Below are positions 1 through 6,240 of a stretch of 10,797 bases of DNA, in pieces (within the stretch, counting starts at the first letter, position 1; every line of letters begins with the position of its first letter). Source of the DNA: Flavobacteriaceae bacterium UBA5950 (lineage in GTDB: Bacteria; Bacteroidota; Bacteroidia; Flavobacteriales; Flavobacteriaceae); assembly GCA_002430545.1 (NCBI GenBank), contig DJCM01000016.1, positions 18,611 to 29,407 on the forward strand. The letters are read 5' to 3'. Made by a program: the position numbers and the translations under genes. The notes beneath the pieces were generated by a model. That model did not search any database, was not told the origin of the DNA, and saw only the letters and a program-made list of their open reading frames with translations.

Positions 1-18
1 CGATTCCCCTACGGGCTA
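1..18 (+). tRNA. 3' end of a tRNA gene, probably tRNA-Glu (partial)
   Basis: The first 18 bases read as the end of a tRNA: the last five bases of a T-loop (CGATT, from TTCGATT), the 3' half of a T-stem (CCCCT), the 3' half of an acceptor stem (ACGGGCT) and an A discriminator. CCA does not follow, which is usual in Bacteroidetes, where it is added after transcription. The acceptor half ending in T, which would pair with a first-position G, and the CCCCT T-stem match flavobacterial tRNA-Glu as I remember it. The anticodon lies outside the window, so the identity is inferred. rpsT starts only 17 bp downstream. Confidence 0.72.
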
Positions 19-35
19 CAAAATTTAATTTAATT

Positions 36-287
36 ATGGCTAACCATAAAACCGCTTTAAAAAATATTCGCTCAGATGAGGCGAAACGCACTCGTAATCG
101 TTTGCAGCACAAAACGATGCGAAATAATTTAAGAGATTTTCAGGAAATCAAAACCAAAAAAGCAGCCGACAAGGCGCTTCCTTCTCTGATTTCTCAAATC
201 GATAAACTTGCTAAGCGCAATATTATTCATGCCAACAAGGCAGCCAATTTAAAGTCAAAAGTTACAAAGCATATCGCTTCTTTATAG
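36..287 (+). CDS. rpsT: 30S ribosomal protein S20
   Basis: This encodes S20, a primary binding protein of 16S rRNA that helps assemble the small subunit. The 83-residue product has the normal length and composition: a very basic, helical, Lys/Arg/Asn-rich chain. It has the family's start (MANHKTALKNIRSDEAKR) and the typical C-terminal part IIHANKAANLKSKVTKHI. The ATG at 36 lies behind an A/T-only stretch with no Shine-Dalgarno sequence, as is common in Bacteroidetes. Only 17 bp separate it from the tRNA, so it may be read from the tRNA promoter or from one beyond the window edge. A strong hairpin terminator follows it. The identity is secure. Confidence 0.97.
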   Translation: MANHKTALKNIRSDEAKRTRNRLQHKTMRNNLRDFQEIKTKKAADKALPSLISQIDKLAKRNIIHANKAANLKSKVTKHIASL

Positions 288-303
288 GCGAATACATTTC
301 AAA

Positions 304-339
304 AAAAAAGGGCTTCTATCGGAAGCCCTTTTTTATTTT
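304..339. terminator. Bidirectional intrinsic terminator between rpsT and rho
   Basis: A 7 bp G/C-containing stem, GGGCTTC (310-316) with GAAGCCC (322-328), encloses a 5-base loop TATCG. It is flanked by an A-run on the left (301-309) and a T-run on the right (329-334, then ATTTTT). The A- and T-runs extend the stem and give a U-tract on either strand. One hairpin can therefore end rpsT (+) and rho (-), whose stop codons lie on either side. Confidence 0.93.
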
Positions 340-351
340 TCAATTTTCAAA

Positions 352-1842
352 TCAGTTATTCATTGAGATCAAAAACTCCTCGTTATTGAGTGTTCTTTTG
401 ATTCGATCTTCAATAAATTCCATCGCTTCAACAGGGTTCATGTCTGCAAGATACTTTCTCATGACCCACATTCTTTGAACTGTATTTTCGTCTAAAAGCA
501 TATCATCTCTACGAGTACTTGAGGAAACCAAGTCTATTGCAGGGAAAATTCTACGATTTGAAATTCTACGATCGAGCTGGAGTTCCATATTACCAGTACC
601 TTTGAACTCTTCAAAAATCACTTCGTCCATTTTCGATCCTGTTTCTGTCAAGGCTGTGGCGATAATTGATAATGAACCTCCATTTTCGATATTTCTTGCA
701 GCTCCAAAGAAACGCTTTGGTTTGTGTAATGCATTGGCATCAACACCACCACTCAGAATTTTTCCTGACGGTGGTTGCACTGTATTGTAAGCTCGTGCCA
801 ATCGAGTGATTGAATCTAATAGGATCACTACGTCATGACCACACTCAACCAATCGTTTTGCTTTTTCAAGAACGATATTTGCAACCTTTACGTGCCTGTC
901 TGCTGGCTCGTCAAAAGTGGAGGCGACAACTTCACCTTTCACATTGCGTTGCATATCAGTAACTTCTTCTGGTCTTTCGTCAATTAAGAGAATAATTTGG
1001 TAAACCTCTGGATGATTTGCAGCAATGGCATTGGCAACATCCTTCAATAACATGGTCTTACCTGTTTTGGGTTGTGACACGATCATTCCTCTCTGTCCCT
1101 TTCCGATTGGTGAGAACAAGTCCATAATCCGAGTCGATATCGTACTCTGCTTTTCGGCGATATTAAACTTCTCATTTGGAAACAGAGGAGTTAAATGCTC
1201 AAAAGATACGCGATCACGAACTACATTTGGACTCAAGCCGTTGATTATGCTAACCTTGATTAAAGGAAAGTATTTTTCACCTTCTTTTGGGGGGCGCACA
1301 TGACCTAAAACAGTATCACCAGTTTTCAAGCCAAACAATCGGACTTGCGATTGGGAGACATAGATATCATCTGGCGATGATAGGTAATTGTAGTCTGAAG
1401 ATCGTAAAAAACCATAGCCCTCAGGCATCATCTCCAATACACCTTCACTTTCTATGATTCCTTCAAACTCATAATCAGGTTGGCGATATTTATTGCGCGT
1501 ATCCTTGTTATGGTTGTTTTCTTTCTTTTTGTGTTGGTTTTTGTTTTGCTCGCCACCCTGCGATTGCTTACCATTTTGATTGGAATTCTTCTTTTCAGTC
1601 TTTGGTTTGCTGTTTTGTGGCTTATTTGATGCTTCCTCTTTAGGTGTTTTTTTGGAAGTCTCTTTTGGTTTTGCGTCTTCTTGTTTTTCTTTTTTTGTTT
1701 CTGGTTGACTAGCAATGTGATCAATAATGCTGTAGGCAAGATCCATTTTCTTTTGACCAGTAATTCCTTTGATTCCTAAACCTTTTGCAATTTCTTGTAA
1801 TTCAGGAAGTTTTTTTTGTTTTAATTCAGCGATTTCTAACAT
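352..1842 (-). CDS. rho: Transcription termination factor Rho
   Basis: Rho is a hexameric RNA-dependent ATPase and helicase that ends transcription at Rho-dependent sites. From the ATG at 1842 the protein has 496 residues. Residues 1-45 form the Rho N-terminal helical domain (MLEIAELKQKKLPELQEIAK). Residues 46-122 are a low-complexity K/N/Q/E-rich insert. Residues 126-200 are the cold-shock-like RNA-binding domain. The ATPase core follows, with Walker A QPKTGKT (257-263), DERPEEVTDMQR (288-299) holding the catalytic Glu, Walker B VVILLD (338-343) and the R-loop FKGTGNMEL (413-421). The reading frame stays open to an ATG at 1917, but those 25 extra residues do not look like Rho and would run through the likely promoter, so I reject them. 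The core looks fully functional. Confidence 0.97.
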   Translation of the reverse strand: MLEIAELKQKKLPELQEIAKGLGIKGITGQKKMDLAYSIIDHIASQPETKKEKQEDAKPKETSKKTPKEEASNKPQNSKPKTEKKNSNQNGKQSQGGEQNKNQHKKKENNHNKDTRNKYRQPDYEFEGIIESEGVLEMMPEGYGFLRSSDYNYLSSPDDIYVSQSQVRLFGLKTGDTVLGHVRPPKEGEKYFPLIKVSIINGLSPNVVRDRVSFEHLTPLFPNEKFNIAEKQSTISTRIMDLFSPIGKGQRGMIVSQPKTGKTMLLKDVANAIAANHPEVYQIILLIDERPEEVTDMQRNVKGEVVASTFDEPADRHVKVANIVLEKAKRLVECGHDVVILLDSITRLARAYNTVQPPSGKILSGGVDANALHKPKRFFGAARNIENGGSLSIIATALTETGSKMDEVIFEEFKGTGNMELQLDRRISNRRIFPAIDLVSSSTRRDDMLLDENTVQRMWVMRKYLADMNPVEAMEFIEDRIKRTLNNEEFLISMNN

Positions 1843-1898
1843 TATGTCGTGGAAAAAAATGATGTGGTAAAAAAATATTGGAATGAAGTTATTTCCAA

Positions 1899-1926
1899 TT
1901 GCATTACAAATATACAACTATTTTTT
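1899..1926 (+). promoter_or_regulatory. Possible promoter of the DUF4293 gene
   Basis: On the plus strand TTG (1899-1901) is followed after 17 bases by TATTTTTT (1919-1926), one base off TAnnTTTG. Transcription would start near 1933, leaving about 15 nt before the GTG start. It overlaps the opposing rho promoter. The A/T richness of the region makes chance matches easy. Confidence 0.33.
1907..1914 (-). promoter_or_regulatory. Probable rho promoter, -7 box TATATTTG
   Basis: Read on the minus strand, this is TATATTTG, an exact match to the Bacteroidetes primary sigma factor -7 consensus TAnnTTTG. It would start transcription near 1900, giving rho a leader of about 58 nt. No clear -33 TTG is visible. 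A GTTTTAG (minus strand, 1934-1940) lies 19 bases upstream and is at best a weak substitute. Confidence 0.5.
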
Positions 1927-1947
1927 ACTTTTACTAAAACTTTACAG

Positions 1948-2352
1948 GTGATACAGCGAATTCAAACAATCTATCAACTCTTTGTTTTTCTCATGCAATT
2001 GGCTGCGTTCTTTTTTCTGCCAGACAGATTGATCTATAATGGTGAAACTGCTGTTGTCCGTCAGTCCTATATCTTTCTCATTACCAATCTATTGCTAGTT
2101 GTTGTACCTCTTTGGAATATCTTTTTGTACAGAAATAGAAAAAAGCAATTTATAGTGAATCGAGTGCTGTTGCTGATTGCTGTGGGCTTGTTGATCAATC
2201 AATGTGTTGGGTATTTTAATGATGAAGTGACTACAACCAAACAGCTCTTGACCTGTGTTCTGTATATGCTTACTGTTGTGTTTCTTTCTCTAGCCAACAA
2301 ATCGATCAAACGCGACGAAGACTTGGTGCGATCTGCCGATCGACTGCGTTAG
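1948..2352 (+). CDS. DUF4293 family small membrane protein
   Basis: This is a 134-residue integral membrane protein of unknown function, recognised as the DUF4293 family of Bacteroidetes. Four hydrophobic segments are visible, near residues 8-25, 41-60, 71-90 and 98-116. A basic loop (YRNRKK) lies between the second and third. The C-terminus is charged, with RDEDLVRSADRLR, the family's typical ending. I chose the GTG at 1948 because the protein then begins MIQRIQTIYQLF, as the family does. The frame is open back to an ATG at 1849, but the extra 33 residues look unrelated and lie over the divergent promoter region. The gene sits back to back with rho, a neighbourhood I believe recurs in the phylum. 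Its stop is 3 bp from that of the convergent phosphoesterase gene. No catalytic motif is evident. Confidence 0.86.
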   Translation: MIQRIQTIYQLFVFLMQLAAFFFLPDRLIYNGETAVVRQSYIFLITNLLLVVVPLWNIFLYRNRKKQFIVNRVLLLIAVGLLINQCVGYFNDEVTTTKQLLTCVLYMLTVVFLSLANKSIKRDEDLVRSADRLR

Positions 2353-2355
2353 AAA

Positions 2356-2847
2356 CTATCGCTTTACTTCAATGACTTCAATATTTTTGATGTCACTTTT
2401 ATCGATCTCAAAGCGTACCATCGTGCGAACTTTATGAAACCCATGTTTGCCACTAGCACCAGGATTGATAAACAAAAGTTGATTGACTTTATCATACTGT
2501 ATTTTTAAAATATGTGAATGACCACAGATAAATATTTTGGGCTTGATGGACTTTATTTTTTTTGAAATACCCTTTGCATATCGATTAGGTCTACCTCCAA
2601 TATGAGTCATATATATATTTATATCTTCACACTCAAACAGCAATTCCTCTGGAAAACTAAGACGTAGCTCATGATTGTCGATGTTTCCAAACACAGCACG
2701 AAGAGGTTTTAGACTCGCTATTGTATCTGTTACCTGTGTGGTTCCGATGTCACCAGCATGCCAAACCTCATCAGACTCTTTTACATACTTCATCATATGA
2801 TCATCTACGTGCCCATGCGTGTCGGAAAGTAAAAGTATTTTTTTCAT
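2356..2847 (-). CDS. YfcE/MJ0936-type metallophosphoesterase
   Basis: This is a small calcineurin-like phosphoesterase of 163 residues, close to the usual size of the YfcE family. The binuclear metal ligands appear in order: SDTHG (8-12), GDIG (32-35), GNIDNHE (54-60), THIGG (81-85) and GHSH (109-112), followed by NPGASG. Known relatives hydrolyse phosphodiesters in vitro, and their cell role is mostly unknown, so the substrate cannot be named here. I start it at the ATG at 2847 (MKKILLLSDTHG). A TTG two codons upstream would add only two residues. It is divergent from truA across 56 bp and converges on the DUF4293 gene with 3 bp between stops. No membrane segment or signal peptide is seen, so it is probably cytoplasmic. 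Confidence 0.9.
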   Translation of the reverse strand: MKKILLLSDTHGHVDDHMMKYVKESDEVWHAGDIGTTQVTDTIASLKPLRAVFGNIDNHELRLSFPEELLFECEDINIYMTHIGGRPNRYAKGISKKIKSIKPKIFICGHSHILKIQYDKVNQLLFINPGASGKHGFHKVRTMVRFEIDKSDIKNIEVIEVKR

Positions 2848-2875
2848 TTGCAACGAACTGTGGTGATAGAAACAA

Positions 2876-2883
2876 TATCTTTG
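2876..2883 (+). promoter_or_regulatory. Probable truA promoter, -7 box TATCTTTG
   Basis: TATCTTTG matches TAnnTTTG exactly and lies 20 bp before the truA start. A TTTG at 2847-2850 is 25 bases upstream, longer than the usual spacing, so the -33 element is uncertain. The same octamer is found before the last gene of the window (10675-10682). Confidence 0.52.
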
Positions 2884-2888
2884 TCGAA

Positions 2889-2896
2889 CAAAAATA
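2889..2896 (-). promoter_or_regulatory. Possible promoter of the phosphoesterase gene, -7 box TATTTTTG
   Basis: On the minus strand this reads TATTTTTG, an exact match to TAnnTTTG. It would start transcription near 2882, about 35 nt before the ATG at 2847. No convincing -33 element is seen. It sits only five bases from the truA -7 box on the other strand. Confidence 0.42.
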
Positions 2897-2903
2897 GCAC
2901 TCC

Positions 2904-3647
2904 TTGCGTTATTTCATAGAACTATCTTACGACGGATCACCCTTTGTTGGTTGGCAACGACAGCCCACGGGTGACAGTGTGCAGTTGTGTCTTGAGGATG
3001 CATTGAAGACCTTGTTGCAGAAATCAATAAGTGTTGTTGGTGCTGGTCGTACAGATGCTGGGGTTCATGCACGTCAACTGTTTGCACATGTTGATTTGGA
3101 TGATCAAGTCGATCAAAATTTGAAATTTCGACTCAATAAGCTTCTCCCGATAGAGATTGCTGTGAACTCTATTTTAGTAGTGGCAGATGATGCCCATGCT
3201 CGTTTTGATGCTACTGGAAGACGTTATTCCTACCACATCTCAACTCAAAAAGATCCTTTTTTGGAAAAACGTTCCTATTATTTCTCTAAGTCATTAGAAA
3301 TAGAATTGATGAATCAGGCAGCAACTGTCATGTTAGATCACGATGATTTTAAGTGTTTTTCAAAGTCAAGGACAGATGTAAAGACTTATTTGTGTGATAT
3401 TCAGGAGGCATATTGGGAACAAAATGGAAGTGATTTGGTATTTTTCATTCAAGCCAATCGTTTTTTGAGAAATATGGTCCGCGCCATTGTGGGTACTCTT
3501 ATCGAAGTTGGTTTGAAAAAAATTAGCATTGATGATTTCAAATCAATTCTCCAAAGCAGAGATCGATCGAAAGCAGGATATTCTGTTCCAGCGCATGGTT
3601 TATATCTCGAAAAAGTATATTATCCAAAGCATATATTTGCTTTATGA
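2904..3647 (+). CDS. truA: tRNA pseudouridine(38-40) synthase TruA
   Basis: TruA isomerises uridine to pseudouridine at positions 38-40 in the anticodon stem-loop of many tRNAs. The 247-residue protein has the normal length and N-terminus (MRYFIELSYDGSPFVGWQ). The catalytic aspartate motif is GAGRTDAGVHA, with Asp51 as nucleophile. RRYSYHI and the C-terminal FLRNMVRAIVGTLIEVG are also typical. The start is a TTG at 2904: an in-frame TAG at 2895-2897 rules out an upstream start, and a later one would remove the conserved first strand. The end overlaps the next gene as ATGA (3644-3647), which suggests translational coupling to the ABC transporter. Confidence 0.96.
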   Translation: MRYFIELSYDGSPFVGWQRQPTGDSVQLCLEDALKTLLQKSISVVGAGRTDAGVHARQLFAHVDLDDQVDQNLKFRLNKLLPIEIAVNSILVVADDAHARFDATGRRYSYHISTQKDPFLEKRSYYFSKSLEIELMNQAATVMLDHDDFKCFSKSRTDVKTYLCDIQEAYWEQNGSDLVFFIQANRFLRNMVRAIVGTLIEVGLKKISIDDFKSILQSRDRSKAGYSVPAHGLYLEKVYYPKHIFAL

Positions 3648-5422
3648 GTTCAAAAGTAACAGGTTCTATACTCGACGTGTTCCTCTTCAAGAGACTTATG
3701 CGATATGTAAAACCCTATCGATTTACTTTTTTATTTGTGCTTGGCGCAGCCATTTTACTATCTATTTTTTCGACGTTAAACCCATACCTTCTAAAAATCA
3801 CAGTTGATGATTATATCACGCTAAAAGATTATGATGGGATGCTTGTCTTTGTAGGGATCATGGCAGCTGTTTTGTTTTTAGAGGTGTTTTTCCAATTTTC
3901 ATTTATTTATTATGCAAACTGGCTTGGGCAGCGAGTGGTATATGATTTGCGCAAGGACTTGTTTAGGCGAATGATTGGATTTCGAAAAACCTTTTTCGAT
4001 CGATCAGCAGTTGGACGACTGGTCACAAGAGCAGTCAACGATATAGAAACAATCGCCAGTATTTTTAGTCAGGGATTATTTATGATTATCGCTGATGTAC
4101 TCAAAATGCTTGTTGTGATTGTTGTTATGCTCAGTGAGAGTTGGCAATTGTCACTCATCGTTTTTGCAGTGCTTCCAGTGATTTTAATTGCAACTCGAAA
4201 GTTTCAAAAAGCGATGAAATTTGCTTTTGATGAAGTGCGAACACAAGTCGCCAACCTCAACACTTTTGTTCAGGAAAGAATCTCTGGAATTCAAATTGTG
4301 CAGCTATTTGTTCGAGAGCAAAAAGAGTATGCATCTTTTCAGCAGATCAACGAAAATCACAAAAAGGCTTGGTTAAAAACAGTTTGGTACAACTCTATTT
4401 TCTTTCCTATCGCTGAACTTTCCACTTCCATAACCATTGGATTGGTAGTTTGGTATGGGGGTTTGCGTGTGATTGCTGAAGAAAATAGCATCACTCTTGG
4501 GGCGATTTTTTTATTCATCCAACTGACCCAAATGCTCTTTCGTCCACTGCGTCAAATTGCTGATAAATTCAACACCTTGCAGATGGGTATGGTTGCTGTG
4601 CAGCGTGTGTTTGCAGTGATGGATAAAGATAGTCATATCGCTGATGAGGGTGATTTGGAGGCAGAACAATTTAAAGGTGAAATATCATTTCAAAATGTTG
4701 TGTTTTCATACAAGGAAAACGAGCCAGTCATCAATGATATATCGTTTGATGTTCATGCTGGTGAGACTATTGCGATTGTGGGTGCTACTGGTGCCGGAAA
4801 ATCTACCATCATCAACTTACTCAGTCGATTCTACGACATCAATCAAGGAGCCATTAGTGTTGATGGAAATAACATAAAATCATACAAGTTATCCTCGTTG
4901 AGAAACGCCATTGCTGTTGTTCTACAGGATGTGTTTTTGTTTGCAGATACAATTTATAACAACATCACTTTATGGGATTCAGAAATAAGTGAGGAAGATG
5001 TAATGTCAGCAGCCAAGCACATTGGCATTGATCGATTTATTTCAAAGCTCCCAGGAAAACTCCAATACGATGTGAAGGAACGAGGAGCAATGCTTTCTGG
5101 TGGTCAACGCCAACTGATTGCATTTTTAAGGGCTTATGTTATCAATCCATCAATTTTGGTTTTAGACGAAGCCACCTCATCTGTAGATGGTGAAACAGAG
5201 CAATTGATTCAGATTGCGACAGATCGTTTGACTAAGGACAAAACAGCAATTATCATTGCTCATCGTTTGGCAACGATTCAAAAAGCAGATCGAATTATTG
5301 TGATGGATCAAGGAAAGATTGTAGAAATGGGTACGCACGAAAAATTGTTAAAAATCGATGGTGGTTTTTATCAAAATCTACAAAATGCACAGCTGAGTAA
5401 GGGTCAGGAAGTTGTGAATTAA
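3644..5422 (+). CDS. ABC half-transporter (exporter, MsbA-like)
   Basis: This is a fused membrane-plus-ATPase half-transporter of 592 residues, expected to work as a dimer in the inner membrane. Six hydrophobic segments lie near residues 26-43, 67-88, 142-161, 166-184, 253-271 and 285-300. The nucleotide-binding domain follows: Walker A GATGAGKST (380-388), Q-loop Gln428, signature LSGGQ (484-488), Walker B ILVLDE (504-509), D-loop SSVD (512-515) and switch His540. All ATPase residues are present, so it should be active. The fold is shared by MsbA-type lipid flippases and multidrug exporters, and sequence alone does not tell the substrate. The ATG overlaps the truA stop by 4 bp. Its TAA directly abuts the stop of the opposing cdaA, and no terminator hairpin is visible. 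Confidence 0.93.
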   Translation: MSSKVTGSILDVFLFKRLMRYVKPYRFTFLFVLGAAILLSIFSTLNPYLLKITVDDYITLKDYDGMLVFVGIMAAVLFLEVFFQFSFIYYANWLGQRVVYDLRKDLFRRMIGFRKTFFDRSAVGRLVTRAVNDIETIASIFSQGLFMIIADVLKMLVVIVVMLSESWQLSLIVFAVLPVILIATRKFQKAMKFAFDEVRTQVANLNTFVQERISGIQIVQLFVREQKEYASFQQINENHKKAWLKTVWYNSIFFPIAELSTSITIGLVVWYGGLRVIAEENSITLGAIFLFIQLTQMLFRPLRQIADKFNTLQMGMVAVQRVFAVMDKDSHIADEGDLEAEQFKGEISFQNVVFSYKENEPVINDISFDVHAGETIAIVGATGAGKSTIINLLSRFYDINQGAISVDGNNIKSYKLSSLRNAIAVVLQDVFLFADTIYNNITLWDSEISEEDVMSAAKHIGIDRFISKLPGKLQYDVKERGAMLSGGQRQLIAFLRAYVINPSILVLDEATSSVDGETEQLIQIATDRLTKDKTAIIIAHRLATIQKADRIIVMDQGKIVEMGTHEKLLKIDGGFYQNLQNAQLSKGQEVVN

Positions 5423-6208
5423 TCAGCTCAAATCTTCTTCAATAATTTCGATCAAGTGATCATTGCTTGAGAAAGAGATAAACTCACCATTTTTGATGTA
5501 TGATATTTTACCAGTCTCTTCTGAAACAACAAGTACTGAGGCATCTGTTTTTTCTGAAACGCCCACTGCTGCTCTATGCCTAAGTCCATAACGCACAGGA
5601 ATATCAGATTGCTCACTGATTGGTAAGGCCACACGAGTGGCCACAATACGATTTCCATCAATTACGATGGCCCCATCGTGCAAGGGTCCACCCTTAAAAA
5701 AGATGCTTTCAATGACAGGGGTTGAAATATCCATGTTTACTTTATCGCCTGACTCTTTAAAAATATCCAAGCTAGTGTTGCGTTCAAACACAATCAATGC
5801 GCCTACATTTTGAGCACTGAGCTCTGCACAGGCATTCACAATAATTTTAGCCTCTGATTTGCTATGGTATTCATTGTTTGTTAAGATATTCCAATAGCGT
5901 ATAAAATTTTTGGGATTTGCTAGGTTGGTTGATCCAACTGTGAGAAGAAGCTTTCGAATTTCTTGTTGAAAAACAACGATGAGTGCAAACACACCAACAC
6001 TGATAAATCCACCTAAAATATTACTCAATACATTCATCTGTAGGATATCAGTCAGCTTCCAGATCAAATACACAATCACAATTCCTGTAAAAATATTGAT
6101 CGCAGCAGTGCCTTTAACAAGCCTGTAGATGTAATATAGAAGTATCGCAACAAGTACAATATCGAAGATGTCAATGATGCGTAGCTGCAGAAAATCGAGT
6201 GGATTCAA
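5423..6208 (-). CDS. cdaA: Membrane-bound diadenylate cyclase CdaA
   Basis: CdaA condenses two ATP into cyclic di-AMP, a second messenger that in other bacteria controls potassium and osmotic balance and the cell wall. The 261-residue protein has three N-terminal hydrophobic segments (about 13-30, 36-53 and 61-82), then the DAC domain. The catalytic DGA is in GPLHDGAIVI (178-180) and RHR is in GLRHRAAVGV (210-212). Both signature motifs are intact, so activity is expected. The start is a TTG at 6208, giving MNPLDFLQLRIIDIFDIV, which fits the family's N-terminus, and no better ATG is seen. It lies 32 bp after folP on the same strand and is probably co-transcribed. The cdaR and glmM partners typical of Firmicutes are not adjacent. 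Confidence 0.94.
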   Translation of the reverse strand: MNPLDFLQLRIIDIFDIVLVAILLYYIYRLVKGTAAINIFTGIVIVYLIWKLTDILQMNVLSNILGGFISVGVFALIVVFQQEIRKLLLTVGSTNLANPKNFIRYWNILTNNEYHSKSEAKIIVNACAELSAQNVGALIVFERNTSLDIFKESGDKVNMDISTPVIESIFFKGGPLHDGAIVIDGNRIVATRVALPISEQSDIPVRYGLRHRAAVGVSEKTDASVLVVSEETGKISYIKNGEFISFSSNDHLIEIIEEDLS

Positions 6209-6240
6209 ACCAAATTTTTTATAAAATTAAGTAAAATTCA

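Noticed and set aside
1452..1739. 95-codon open frame inside rho on the same strand
   Set aside because: It lies over the K/N/Q-rich insert, where A-rich codons keep other frames open. It reads as Lys/Arg-rich low complexity with no family resemblance.
1843..1917. 25-residue N-terminal extension of Rho from an upstream ATG
   Set aside because: The extension does not resemble Rho, spans the likely promoter and untranslated leader, and the internal start MLEIAELKQKKLPEL matches the family N-terminus.
5448..5473. Inverted repeat TCAAG/CTTGA just inside the end of cdaA, considered as a terminator for the ABC transporter
   Set aside because: The stem is only 5 bp, the loop is 9 bases and no T-run follows.
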